The notes: a model not told the origin generated them from the sequence alone. A stretch of DNA of 44,255 bases from CBDCZI01 sp965224495 (GCA_965224495.1 CBDCZI010000019.1:1-44255), one strand, 5' to 3'; positions 35,461 through 43,455 are shown, counted from the first letter of the stretch. A program made the numbers and translations.

Positions 35461-36461
35461 TACCCTTTATACCTAGCAGCATGAACTTTTGGACGGAAAA
35501 TATAAGTTAAATGAAACCCAGAAACAAAATACCAATCTTTTGCCGTTGGATCTCCTCGTTGCTCTCCTGCTGTATAACTATTTGTATAATTGTAATCACC
35601 TATTGTTTGTTTTGTTATACCTAACTCGCTAACAGCTCTTGAGTGAAAGGCTTCTTCCCCTGACCTATCAGATAAAATCGCTGCCATTCTTCCTCCTGCT
35701 TTTTCTATCGCTACTTTATCAGCATAAATACCACTTACATCATCTAAGTAATCTGTTGATGTCCATCTTGCTCCAAACTCAAAGGCAATATCCAATGATG
35801 TGCTTAGTTGGTAACGAACACCAATACCAAAAGGAATGGCTATTTGAAAGGCCGAATAAGGTTTCCCTCCGTCAATCAATTGTCCCTCTGTACCTAATTT
35901 TCTTAAATTGTATTTTTTTCCGTCGTAAAATGCTTTCGGACTGTGGTAGAAACCTGCTATTGCGACAAAGCCATAAGGAGTCCAATGCATCCTTCTTCGC
36001 ATCGATTTTCTGTTTTGAAACAAATCCATCATCATTCCTGCATTTAGCTCGACGATATCATTTCTAAAACTTAAGTTTCTTGTATAACGAGCTACTTCAC
36101 TACCCGCATCTCCTTTATCTGGTTTTGCATTTTTATGATCTGAACCTTTAATTCGCCCGTAAGACAAGCTTCCTCGCCAAGTAATACGAGGACCCCAACG
36201 CCACATCAGGTGAGCACCAACATTTAGCCTTGAAGCATTTACTTTTGTACTAATCAAATTTGCTTTTGGGTTCAAATCTCCTTTGTACGTCATTGTCCCT
36301 ACACTTAATCCTGCTATCCAGTAACGGTAAGCTTTCTTAAAATGCTGTGCTTTTTGCCAGTGTCTAAACTTTTTATCTTGTTTATTATAAACCTGACTGT
36401 AACTTGGTGTAGCCATTGCTACTAGCAAGAACATAAGTACGATATATTGTATTTTTTTCAT
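35460..36461 (-). CDS. DUF6089/PorG-like outer-membrane beta-barrel protein, upstream paralogue
   Basis: The 333-residue protein has a signal peptide (MKKIQYIVLMFLLVAMATPS, ending S-Y-S-Q) and the family block WIAGLSVGTMTYKGDLNPKA, paralleling the GDLN block of the next gene. Later blocks include IPFGIGVRYQLSTSLDIAFE and WYFVSGFHLTYIFRP. It belongs to the same DUF6089 family as its downstream neighbour but is longer and more basic. A link to the type IX secretion/gliding system is inferred from family and from the usual position next to uppS-bamA. It starts at ATG 36461, 20 bases after nadK. Confidence 0.82.
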   Translation of the reverse strand: MKKIQYIVLMFLLVAMATPSYSQVYNKQDKKFRHWQKAQHFKKAYRYWIAGLSVGTMTYKGDLNPKANLISTKVNASRLNVGAHLMWRWGPRITWRGSLSYGRIKGSDHKNAKPDKGDAGSEVARYTRNLSFRNDIVELNAGMMMDLFQNRKSMRRRMHWTPYGFVAIAGFYHSPKAFYDGKKYNLRKLGTEGQLIDGGKPYSAFQIAIPFGIGVRYQLSTSLDIAFEFGARWTSTDYLDDVSGIYADKVAIEKAGGRMAAILSDRSGEEAFHSRAVSELGITKQTIGDYNYTNSYTAGEQRGDPTAKDWYFVSGFHLTYIFRPKVHAARYKG

Positions 36462-36481
36462 CTATGGTCGTTTAAAACGAG

Positions 36482-37357
36482 TTAATTCCTATTATCTAAG
36501 CCCCAATTCAACTTATTTCGCAACGTATTGAAGTAGTTGTAGGACTCCAACTTTAATAAGTTTACTTGAAAATCTTCTTTCTTAAGTACTATTTCAACAT
36601 CTGTTCCTACAGAAACAGAGCGATGGTCAAGCGAAATTAACACTTTTTTTGCTCTTCCTTCAACTTTTAGTCGTATTTCGCAATTATCCGGAACTACCAC
36701 AGGTCTAACCGTTAAGCTATGTGGGTTAATGGGTGTGATAATAAAATTGTTGGTTTGTGGCATCACCAAAGGTCCTCCTGCACTCAACGAATAACCCGTC
36801 GAACCAGTCGGAGTGGATACAATTAACCCATCTGCCCAATACGAATTTAAAAACTCTCCATCAATATATGCTTTAATCACTATCATCGATGAAGTGTCTC
36901 TTTTCGTAATAGCAAATTCATTCAACGCAAAGTTTTGATTACCAAACAACTCCATATTCGATTCTAAACGAATCAAACTCCTTTTGTCAAACTGCCTATT
37001 TTCTTCTAATATTCCTTTTATTATTTTTTCGGATTCAGCAATAGATAAAGTTGCTAAAAAACCCAATCGCCCAGCGTTTACTCCCAAAACAGGTGTCCCT
37101 GCTCTGTTAATTTGTGTAACTAATTCCAACAAAGTTCCATCTCCACCAACAGATACGGCACAATCAATGGTACTAAAATCCAATTCATTTTCTACTAACG
37201 TTACTTTATCTAAACAATCACAATCTTTAGATAAAGATTTATGCAACGCCTTATTCATCAAAACCTCTATGTTCAATGAAAACAACTTTGCAAATACAGG
37301 TGCCAATTGATTGGCTAATTTGACTGTAATTGGTTTCCCAAAAAAATATACTCTCAT
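36482..37357 (-). CDS. nadK: NAD kinase
   Basis: NAD kinase phosphorylates NAD to NADP. The 291-residue protein has the ATP/catalytic motif GGDGTLLELV (G71-G72-D73-G74-T75), the downstream block GVNAGRLGFLA and the NAD-binding block YWADGLIVSTPTGSTGYSLS. The length and order are normal. Its ATG overlaps the stop of the CBS gene by four bases (ATGA), so the two are coupled. Confidence 0.96.
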   Translation of the reverse strand: MRVYFFGKPITVKLANQLAPVFAKLFSLNIEVLMNKALHKSLSKDCDCLDKVTLVENELDFSTIDCAVSVGGDGTLLELVTQINRAGTPVLGVNAGRLGFLATLSIAESEKIIKGILEENRQFDKRSLIRLESNMELFGNQNFALNEFAITKRDTSSMIVIKAYIDGEFLNSYWADGLIVSTPTGSTGYSLSAGGPLVMPQTNNFIITPINPHSLTVRPVVVPDNCEIRLKVEGRAKKVLISLDHRSVSVGTDVEIVLKKEDFQVNLLKLESYNYFNTLRNKLNWGLDNRN

Positions 37358-38025
37358 AAATCTAAATACTTAAATAGATGCCTGTAATTTGTCTCTGTAT
37401 TATCTGTCGGTTCGTACTCTGTGTACAAAGCCGTCACCACATAGTTCAATTGTTGAAACTCAGCGACCACCAAAGACAAGTCACTTATATTTAACTTTAT
37501 CAATACTTTTATTTTATCTACTTCGCCTTCGATAGTAGAAATGTAGCTACTCAATATCTTCGCTCCATTACTTTCTACTGCACGGGCAATCTCGACCATA
37601 GAATAGTCATACGTACTCATCATCAATTCGACTATGCCACCGTGGGTAGATATTGAACTGAATTTAGCTACACAATTGATTAATTCTTTTGTTGTCAACA
37701 AACCCAAAAACTTATGCTCGCTATCAACAACAGGCACAATATCTAAGTCAGATGAACCAATTACCGCTAAAGCATCGTAAATATGGCTTTCTAATTTGAC
37801 CGTTTTATCTTCCGAATGAAAAGGAATATCTTTTATCAACAACCCTTTTCCTTCCTCGTTAATCAAGACAGTTTCAGAAACCAAACCCAAAAATTTATTA
37901 CTTTTTGGACCAACAACAGGCAGATTGAAAAGTTTGTACTCTTCCATCCAATCCAATCCTTTTTCTACCGTATCGGTCGTTTTCAGAAAGGGAATTGAGG
38001 GGTCGATATGTTCAAATGCTGTCAT
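37354..38025 (-). CDS. CBS-domain protein
   Basis: The 223-residue cytoplasmic protein holds a pair of CBS domains (residues 1-125: KGLDWMEEYKLFNLPVVGPK and DALAVIGSSDLDIVPVVDSE). An ACT-like C-terminal half follows (GGIVELMMSTYDYSMVEIAR), a layout resembling AcuB-type proteins. CBS pairs bind adenine nucleotides and regulate a partner. Its coupling to nadK suggests sensing of nucleotide or NAD status, which is inference. The start is ATG 38025, 18 bases after the preceding gene. Confidence 0.85.
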   Translation of the reverse strand: MTAFEHIDPSIPFLKTTDTVEKGLDWMEEYKLFNLPVVGPKSNKFLGLVSETVLINEEGKGLLIKDIPFHSEDKTVKLESHIYDALAVIGSSDLDIVPVVDSEHKFLGLLTTKELINCVAKFSSISTHGGIVELMMSTYDYSMVEIARAVESNGAKILSSYISTIEGEVDKIKVLIKLNISDLSLVVAEFQQLNYVVTALYTEYEPTDNTETNYRHLFKYLDL

Positions 38026-38043
38026 TTCTTTTTGTTTAATAAA

Positions 38044-38613
38044 TCAAACTACTTTATTTATTTTCAATAACCAATTGTTTAGAATAGCAATTCCGAACTT
38101 TGTCAAAATAGACTCAGGATGAAATTGTAGTCCATCTATTTTCAACTTGTCATTTTCATAAGCCATTATTTCTCCTGCATCAGTCGAGGCGGTTACCACA
38201 AAATCAGCCGGCAAATCTTTGACCAACCACGAATGGTAACGCACCACTTCTATCTCGTCAGGAATATCTTTAAACAACCCATTTCCTCGACAATTTACTT
38301 TAGAAACCCTGCCGTGAAACGGAATATCCATACGAAACAACCTAGCTCCATTTTGCTCTGCCAACGCTTGATGACCTAAACAGACTCCCAACAACGGCAT
38401 TTTCCCTTGTAACACTTCGATAAAAGCATTCAAGTAATTTGCATCTTTGGGCAACGACGGACCAGGAGACAAAACCACTCCTTTATATTGCGTGAAATCT
38501 ATCGTTTGAGGAGCAACTTCATTCGTAATCACCTCTACCTTTTCGCCCAATTCCTTAAAATAAGCAACCAAGTTGTAAGTAAATGAATCAAGGTTATCTA
38601 CTATTAATATCAC
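38044..38613 (-). CDS. Glutamine amidotransferase subunit of anthranilate/aminodeoxychorismate synthase (TrpG/PabA)
   Basis: The 189-residue class I glutamine amidotransferase provides ammonia from glutamine to chorismate. The catalytic triad is visible: C78 in GVCLGHQALAE, H165 and E167 in FHPESI. VDNLDSFTYNLVAYF at the N terminus and SPGPSLPKDANY are family blocks. The start is GTG 38613, overlapping the cvpA stop as GTGA. The partner (TrpE or PabB) is not in the window, so whether it serves tryptophan or folate synthesis, or both, cannot be told. Its position inside an envelope gene block is unusual. Confidence 0.9.
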   Translation of the reverse strand: MILIVDNLDSFTYNLVAYFKELGEKVEVITNEVAPQTIDFTQYKGVVLSPGPSLPKDANYLNAFIEVLQGKMPLLGVCLGHQALAEQNGARLFRMDIPFHGRVSKVNCRGNGLFKDIPDEIEVVRYHSWLVKDLPADFVVTASTDAGEIMAYENDKLKIDGLQFHPESILTKFGIAILNNWLLKINKVV

Positions 38614-39143
38614 TTAGCAAACTTTTGTAACATCTCTGAGACTTTTCCGACCAAATCATCGGTAAACGGCAACAGCGAATTGACGATATCCAACAACTTC
38701 GGAGCATACGCCACCACATAAGGAAACAACACCGATTCGCCCGTCATTGTCTCAGGCAAAATAATCCCTGCCTTGTCAAACAACCATAAAAACACCGAAA
38801 AAACCAAGCCCCATTTCAACATCCCCAAAACAGCTCCCGCAATATCATCTACACTTCCCAATAAGGTCACGTCAAGTACTTGTTTCAATGCTTTGCCCAA
38901 GTAAAATACCCCCATCAAGACCACCATAAAAATGATAAGAAAAGAAAAAACAGGCAACAACGAACTCTCATTCCCCAAATAATTGGACAACATCGAAACA
39001 CCCTTGTGCATAAAATGAAACGAGCAAACCAAAGCCAAAAGCAAGGACAAAATACTGACTAACTCCATCAAAAGCCCTTTTCTAAAGCCTTTAAACGCGC
39101 CGAATATCAACGGAATAAGGATAATAATATCTAATGTATTCAT
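38610..39143 (-). CDS. CvpA-family membrane protein
   Basis: Started at ATG 39143 the protein has 177 residues (MNTLDIIILIPLIFGAFKGF), the correct CvpA N terminus. The longer reading to 39179 runs through a terminator hairpin. Four hydrophobic segments follow (for example FSFLIIFMVVLMGVFYLGKA). CvpA-family proteins are named for colicin V production and are needed for envelope homeostasis in several bacteria; the molecular role is unresolved. The gene overlaps the amidotransferase gene by four bases. Confidence 0.87.
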   Translation of the reverse strand: MNTLDIIILIPLIFGAFKGFRKGLLMELVSILSLLLALVCSFHFMHKGVSMLSNYLGNESSLLPVFSFLIIFMVVLMGVFYLGKALKQVLDVTLLGSVDDIAGAVLGMLKWGLVFSVFLWLFDKAGIILPETMTGESVLFPYVVAYAPKLLDIVNSLLPFTDDLVGKVSEMLQKFAK

Positions 39144-39162
39144 AGTTTGTAGTGGTTTTTGA

Positions 39163-39193
39163 TAAAAAACACCCAACAAAAAATGTTAGGCGT
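39163..39193 (-). terminator. Rho-independent terminator between yqeY and cvpA
   Basis: On the minus strand the ten-base arms (39193-39184 and 39178-39169) pair completely, two of the pairs being G-U, around a T5 loop. Six T follow (39169-39164). On the plus strand the same two pairs are A-C mismatches, so the signal works only for minus-strand RNA. It lies eight bases after the yqeY stop. Confidence 0.75.
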
Positions 39194-39200
39194 TATACAA

Positions 39201-39650
39201 TTAGGCTAATAAAGCTTTTACTGCCATAGAAATTCTTTTTCCGTCAGCCTGACCTTTAAACGCTTGAGATGCTTTTCCCATTACTTTCCCCATATCCGCA
39301 GGACTTGACGCTCCAACTTGAGTGATAATTTCTTTCAATTTATCCGTCAATTCTTCGTCACTCATTTGTTGAGGCAAGTAACTTTCTATAATTTTCAACT
39401 CCACCAATTCAGGCTCAACCAAATCAGGACGATTTTGTTGTTCATAAATTTCTGCAGAATCTTTTCTTTGCTTCGACGCCTTCATCAACAAAGCCACCTC
39501 TTGATCTTCTGACAATTCTCCCGTCGCCCCTTTATCTGTTTCAGCCATCAAAATAGCCGATTTAATCGCTCTCAACGCTCTTAAAGCATCTTTTTCTTTC
39601 GCAATCATTGCCTTTTTGATATCTACTGCTATTGTTTCTTTTAAACTCAT
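39201..39650 (-). CDS. GatB/YqeY-domain protein
   Basis: The 149-residue protein is a stand-alone YqeY domain: helical N terminus (AVDIKKAMIAKEKDALRALR), middle QNRPDLVEPELVELKIIESY and the C-terminal GKVMGKASQAFKGQADGKRI that resembles the tRNA-binding tail of GatB. It is widespread and conserved; its role is not settled, but tRNA-dependent amidation is suggested by homology. The start is ATG 39650, with a promoter box about 110 bases upstream and a terminator right after the stop, so it is likely monocistronic. Confidence 0.92.
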   Translation of the reverse strand: MSLKETIAVDIKKAMIAKEKDALRALRAIKSAILMAETDKGATGELSEDQEVALLMKASKQRKDSAEIYEQQNRPDLVEPELVELKIIESYLPQQMSDEELTDKLKEIITQVGASSPADMGKVMGKASQAFKGQADGKRISMAVKALLA

Positions 39651-39761
39651 CTTTTTTAATTTATGGTCAACGACCTATTTTTATACAATTTAACACCTTA
39701 CATCTACCCTGCCACATATTTTTAAAATTATGTGTTCCTCCCGATATATTGTAACTTACGC

Positions 39762-39769
39762 CAAAGTTA
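39762..39769 (-). promoter_or_regulatory. -7 promoter element (TAACTTTG) for yqeY
   Basis: On the minus strand 39769-39762 reads TAACTTTG, an exact match. The expected transcription start is near 39757, which gives a leader of about 107 bases. It lies in the divergent gap with pdxJ (39651-39790); no exact plus-strand box for pdxJ is seen there. Confidence 0.45.
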
Positions 39770-39790
39770 ATCAATTTCAACAAAAGAATA

Positions 39791-40504
39791 ATGACGCGTC
39801 TAAGTGTAAATATCAATAAAATTGCTACCATTCGAAACGCCCGAGGTGGAAATAATCCAAATTTAAGTCAAATCGCTCTTGATTGCGAAGCATTTGGAGC
39901 ACAAGGCATCACCATTCACCCTCGCCCAGACGAGCGACACATCACCACTGAGGACGTGTACAACCTCAAAAAAATCGTAACCACCGAGTTCAACATCGAA
40001 GGAAACCCAGACCAACGCTTCATCGATATGGTTTCAGAAGTTTTGCCCGAGCAAGTCACTCTCGTTCCCGATGCCGATGACGCCATCACATCTAACGCAG
40101 GCTGGGACACCATCAAACACCAACAACATTTGACCGATTTAGTCAGTCATTTCAATTCGTTGGGCATTCGTACCTCTATTTTTTTAGACGCCGACCCAAA
40201 ACTCATCGCAAGTGCCAAGGCGACGGGAGCAGACCGTATCGAATTATACACCGAGCCTTACGCCGATAATTATTTCAAAAACAAAGAACAAGCCATTGCT
40301 CAATTTATCGAAACCGCAAAACAAGCACAAAAAGTAGGCTTAGACGTCAATGCAGGGCACGATTTAGACTTAGATAACTTAGCCTATTTCCATCAAAACA
40401 TACCCAACCTCAAAGAAGTATCCATCGGTCACGCACTTATTTGTGACGCCTTGTATTACGGTTTGCAAAACACCATTCAAATGTACAAAAAGCAATTACG
40501 TTAA
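39791..40504 (+). CDS. pdxJ: Pyridoxine 5'-phosphate synthase
   Basis: PdxJ closes the ring of pyridoxine 5'-phosphate from 3-amino-1-hydroxyacetone phosphate and deoxyxylulose phosphate, in the DXP-dependent route to vitamin B6. The 237-residue TIM barrel has NINKIATIRNARGG at the N terminus, the active-site block HPRPDERHI (H43, R45, H50), the loop VPDADDAITSNAGWD, then VNAGHDLDLDNL and VSIGHALICDALYYG at the phosphate-binding end. The start is ATG 39791, divergent from yqeY. Gene order beside the nadK-uppS-bamA block is common in flavobacteria. Confidence 0.95.
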   Translation: MTRLSVNINKIATIRNARGGNNPNLSQIALDCEAFGAQGITIHPRPDERHITTEDVYNLKKIVTTEFNIEGNPDQRFIDMVSEVLPEQVTLVPDADDAITSNAGWDTIKHQQHLTDLVSHFNSLGIRTSIFLDADPKLIASAKATGADRIELYTEPYADNYFKNKEQAIAQFIETAKQAQKVGLDVNAGHDLDLDNLAYFHQNIPNLKEVSIGHALICDALYYGLQNTIQMYKKQLR

Positions 40505-40509
40505 AACAA

Positions 40510-40678
40510 TTAGGGCACAACCCTCCTTCGTCGGGTCGGGCTTTTCACTCTCAATCTTTCACTTCAAGTTCGGTTTTGTGTAGCCACCTTATCGATCAGT
40601 TTATCACAAACGCACAAAACAAGGATTCAGAAGTGAAAGGATTTCCGCTACAATCCCTTGTGCGTCGGTACTTAGTCA
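40510..40678. repeat. Palindromic non-coding element, probably a dispersed repeat
   Basis: Between the convergent ends of pdxJ and the TPR gene lies a G/C-richer stretch with nested inverted pieces. AATCTTTCACTTC (40553-40565) pairs with GAAGTGAAAGGATT (40630-40643). Inside it GGTTTTGTG (40572-40580) pairs with CACAAAAC (40613-40620), and outside GCACAA (40515-40520) pairs with TTGTGC (40658-40663). The whole can fold into one long interrupted hairpin. The phrase around 40513-40541 resembles REP-like elements I remember from flavobacterial intergenic regions, but no second copy is present in this window. Confidence 0.5.
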
Positions 40679-40871
40679 GTGCAATAAAACATTTCTCTAT
40701 TCTATTTCTTTAGGTAGAAACACAAATATGTTATTGGCGAAGTGCTATTTTTTAAAAAAGAAAACAAGAACCATCTACCTCACTCTCCCATCCGTTCTTT
40801 GTTGTATCGACTATCATTCATTATATCGGTTTTTCCACCGAAAACCCGTGAAGTGATTTCAAAAAAAGTTG
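40679..40871. other. Non-coding remainder of the pdxJ-TPR gene gap
   Basis: No supported gene lies here. A small hairpin, TCGGT (40826-40830) with ACCGA (40837-40841), lies 31 bases beyond the stop of the TPR gene, but no T run follows it on either strand. A 42-codon frame from ATG 40728 has no homology I recognise. Confidence 0.5.
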
Positions 40872-41381
40872 TTATCCGGCAATCTTTTTATTTAACTCTT
40901 TTAGCTCTTTTTCAAATCCTTTTACCTTGTATTTTTTGGTCTCGGCTAAGGCTTTTCTTGCGCTATCGGGTCTTTTTAATCGGTGATAAATTGTAGCCAA
41001 ATTTATTTGTGCAATCAACCTATCTTGGGTGTGTTTTAAGCCCGTATCCAAACTTTCTTCAAATTCTTGACTGGCAATTTTTAATTCGTTTTTGTGTAGA
41101 GCAATATACCCCAATACCGTATGGTAACTGGCACGATGAGCAGTACGTAACCATTCGGGTTTCTTTATCTCAGAGATATGTTTCTCGGCAGATTTGAAAT
41201 CTCCTTTTCGGATATAACGAAAGGAAACCCAAACAGTACCCGAACGAAAATAATCGACAATAACAAAAATAATTAATAGCAGTAAAGCGACGCCTCCCAA
41301 ATCATTTCCTCGTTGGAAAGACAGAAAACAAGCAATACTTGCCAATAAAATAAAGACTATTCTGACTAAAGTAGTAACCAT
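40872..41381 (-). CDS. TPR-containing membrane protein, function unknown
   Basis: The 169-residue protein begins with two hydrophobic helices (LVRIVFILLASIACFLSF and a second near 29-45, GVALLLLIIFVIVDYF). A soluble part of tetratricopeptide-like helices follows (FKSAEKHISE, YHTVLGYIALHKNELKIASQ, QINLATIYHRLKRPDSARKA). TPR repeats mediate protein contacts; the partner is unknown. The start is ATG 41381, with a promoter box 29 bases upstream. It is divergent from tpiA. Confidence 0.8.
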   Translation of the reverse strand: MVTTLVRIVFILLASIACFLSFQRGNDLGGVALLLLIIFVIVDYFRSGTVWVSFRYIRKGDFKSAEKHISEIKKPEWLRTAHRASYHTVLGYIALHKNELKIASQEFEESLDTGLKHTQDRLIAQINLATIYHRLKRPDSARKALAETKKYKVKGFEKELKELNKKIAG

Positions 41382-41409
41382 TTTTTTGTAATTGAAGGCG
41401 TTGAAGTTT

Positions 41410-41417
41410 CAAAAATA
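41410..41417 (-). promoter_or_regulatory. -7 promoter element (TATTTTTG) for the TPR gene
   Basis: On the minus strand 41417-41410 reads TATTTTTG, fitting TAnnTTTG. It leaves about 24 bases between the predicted transcription start and the ATG at 41381. Confidence 0.5.
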
Positions 41418-41482
41418 GTGATAAGCATTGGTATTACCTTGTATTCTATGAGGCAAAGGCACGAAGACTGAGTAAAAAACGT

Positions 41483-41490
41483 TATATTTG
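41483..41490 (+). promoter_or_regulatory. -7 promoter element (TATATTTG) for tpiA
   Basis: TATATTTG fits the consensus and lies 23 bases before the ATG at 41514, giving a leader of about 20 bases. It probably serves tpiA, the repeat protein and prmA together. Confidence 0.55.
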
Positions 41491-41513
41491 AAGTTGGTAA
41501 ATCCAAAATAATT

Positions 41514-42269
41514 ATGAGAAAGAAAATAGTTGCAGGAAACTGGAAATTGAATAATTCTTTAGAAGAAAGTATCAAATTGGCAGAAGAAGTTTCTGCTATC
41601 GTTGAAACTGAAGGAAATTATGGTGTTGATGTTGTTGTTTGCCCTACTTCAGTAAGTTTACACGCTGTAAGTCAAACATTGAGTAATAAAGTTTTTGCTG
41701 GTGCTCAAAACTGTTACGACAAAAAAGGTGGTGCTTATACAGGAGAAGTTTCTCCTGCTATGGTAAAATCTGTTGGAGCTACACACGTGATTTTAGGTCA
41801 CAGTGAAAGAAGAGAGTATTTCAACGAAGACAATGCATTTTTAGCTGCAAAAACTGACGCTGTTTTAGCCGAAGGATTAACTCCTTTATTTTGCTGTGGA
41901 GAAACGTTGGAGCAAAGAGAAGCTGGTATCCACTTTGATTTCGTGAAGTCTCAATTAACTGAAAGTTTATTTCATTTACCTGAAGCCGAATTCAAAAAAG
42001 TAGTTATCGCTTACGAGCCTATCTGGGCAATTGGTACAGGTGTAACAGCATCTAGTGATCAAGCACAAGAAATGCACAAAGAATTAAGAGATCACTTGGC
42101 ATCTAAATACGGACAATCTGTGGCTGACGAAATTTCTATCCTTTACGGAGGAAGTTGTAAGCCAGGAAATGCACAAGAGATTTTCTCTAAAGCTGATGTT
42201 GATGGTGGATTAATTGGTGGAGCGGCTTTGGTTGCACGTGATTTTATTGATATCGTTAAATCTTTCTAA
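41514..42269 (+). CDS. tpiA: Triosephosphate isomerase
   Basis: TPI interconverts dihydroxyacetone phosphate and glyceraldehyde 3-phosphate in glycolysis and gluconeogenesis. The 251-residue protein has all catalytic residues: N9 and K11 in AGNWKLN, H96 in GHSERREYF and E168 in AYEPIWAIGTG, plus the phosphate loops LYGGSCKPGN and DGGLIGGAAL. It is complete and normal in length. The stop codon abuts the TTG start of the next gene, so tpiA heads a small operon ending with prmA. Confidence 0.97.
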   Translation: MRKKIVAGNWKLNNSLEESIKLAEEVSAIVETEGNYGVDVVVCPTSVSLHAVSQTLSNKVFAGAQNCYDKKGGAYTGEVSPAMVKSVGATHVILGHSERREYFNEDNAFLAAKTDAVLAEGLTPLFCCGETLEQREAGIHFDFVKSQLTESLFHLPEAEFKKVVIAYEPIWAIGTGVTASSDQAQEMHKELRDHLASKYGQSVADEISILYGGSCKPGNAQEIFSKADVDGGLIGGAALVARDFIDIVKSF

Positions 42270-42620
42270 TTGAAAAGATTACTTTATATATTCATAACTA
42301 TGGTTTTCCTATCTGCTCCGCTTAGTGCTGGAGTAGTGGGAAACCATAATGAATATTGCCAAGTTTTTGGTGCAATTTATTTCACAGATTACCCTGCCGA
42401 AGCAGATTTTAAGGTCTTTGTTCAAGAGAGCGAAGGTTTTGCTGACGTGCTTATTTTCAAAGAAGAAAGTGAGAGTTTTGCAGATCGATCTGGGCATTGG
42501 TACATTACCGATGTGCAAATTTTTGCAGATTATACCGTAGCACTTGTCAAAGAGGATGGCTACGCAGATTTTTCGATTTATTATACAGACACAGAATCTT
42601 TTTCAGGTTGCGATGATTAA
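42270..42620 (+). CDS. Small exported protein made of 13-residue Ala-Asp repeats (DUF6150-like)
   Basis: The 116-residue protein begins with a signal peptide (MKRLLYIFITMVFLSAPLSA) if started at TTG 42270, directly after the tpiA stop; ATG 42300 would lose the charged start. The mature part has five units beginning with Ala-Asp and ending in an aromatic residue, at residues 45, 58, 71, 86 and 99. Four are exactly 13 residues long and the middle one is 15. An example is ADVLIFKEESESF. One Cys lies before the repeats (C30) and one after (C114), so a disulfide could close the repeat stack. This resembles DUF6150, a family without known function, from memory. The gene overlaps prmA by eight bases. 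Confidence 0.7.
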   Translation: MKRLLYIFITMVFLSAPLSAGVVGNHNEYCQVFGAIYFTDYPAEADFKVFVQESEGFADVLIFKEESESFADRSGHWYITDVQIFADYTVALVKEDGYADFSIYYTDTESFSGCDD

Positions 42621-43455
42621 TGCAGATTACATAGAAGTAAGTTTTGTTCACGAAACCGAGTTGGTAGAAATCCTTCCTGCTTTGTTGAGTCAGGTAGGTT
42701 TTGATTCATTTTTAGAAGAAGAAAAAGGAGTAAAAGGCTATATCGAAAAATCACTTTATTCTGAAAAAGAATTAACAGACTTTTTAGCGAGCAATGAATT
42801 TACGGCAAACGTAACGTTTAAAGCTGGTCAATTAGAAAAAAAGAATTGGAACGAGGAATGGGAAAAGAATTTTGACCCTGTTTTTATTGATGATAAAATA
42901 CTTATCAAAGCTCCTTTTCATAAAAACATTAAAGATTATCCACTAACCTTGGTTATTGAACCACGTATGTCGTTTGGTACAGGTCATCACGAAACGACTC
43001 ATTTGATTTTAAAAAACTTATTAGAAGTTGATTTAAAAGGACAATCGGTGGCTGATATTGGTTGTGGTACTGGCGTTTTGAGTATCGCTTCAAGAAAATT
43101 GGGAGCGAAACTTGTAGATGCTTGTGATATTGATGAATGGTCTTACAACAATTCGTTAGATAATCAGAAATTAAATAAAAGTGATCATATCACCTTTTTG
43201 TTGGGTGACGTAAACAAGATTATCGCATTAAATAAAACATACGATGTGGTTTTGGCAAACATTAACAAAAACATACTTTTAGATTGTATGACTGCTTTTG
43301 GAGATATTACCAAAGAAGGTGGGCTTCTTTTATTAAGTGGTTTTTATGAAAGTGATTGTGGAGATATGGTCGAATCGGCTAAGAAGGCAGGTTTTGTTTT
43401 GAAATCGTCGATAGCAAAAAACAATTGGACAAGCTTAATTATGGAAAAACTGTAG
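42613..43455 (+). CDS. prmA: Ribosomal protein L11 methyltransferase
   Basis: PrmA trimethylates ribosomal protein L11 using S-adenosylmethionine. Started at ATG 42613 it has 280 residues, the normal Bacteroidota length. The reading could extend to 42544 but would lie inside the previous gene. The N-terminal L11-binding domain (residues 1-105) is followed by RMSFGTGHHETTH, motif I VADIGCGTGVLSIAS (147-160) and the motif VVLANINKNILL. The first codons overlap the stop of the repeat protein (ATGATTAA), so it is translationally coupled. Its last codons form half of a hairpin. Confidence 0.94.
   Translation: MINADYIEVSFVHETELVEILPALLSQVGFDSFLEEEKGVKGYIEKSLYSEKELTDFLASNEFTANVTFKAGQLEKKNWNEEWEKNFDPVFIDDKILIKAPFHKNIKDYPLTLVIEPRMSFGTGHHETTHLILKNLLEVDLKGQSVADIGCGTGVLSIASRKLGAKLVDACDIDEWSYNNSLDNQKLNKSDHITFLLGDVNKIIALNKTYDVVLANINKNILLDCMTAFGDITKEGGLLLLSGFYESDCGDMVESAKKAGFVLKSSIAKNNWTSLIMEKL

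Noticed and set aside
40728..40856. 42-codon frame in the pdxJ-TPR gap.
   Set aside because: No family match, no upstream ribosome-binding site and no exported or domain features.
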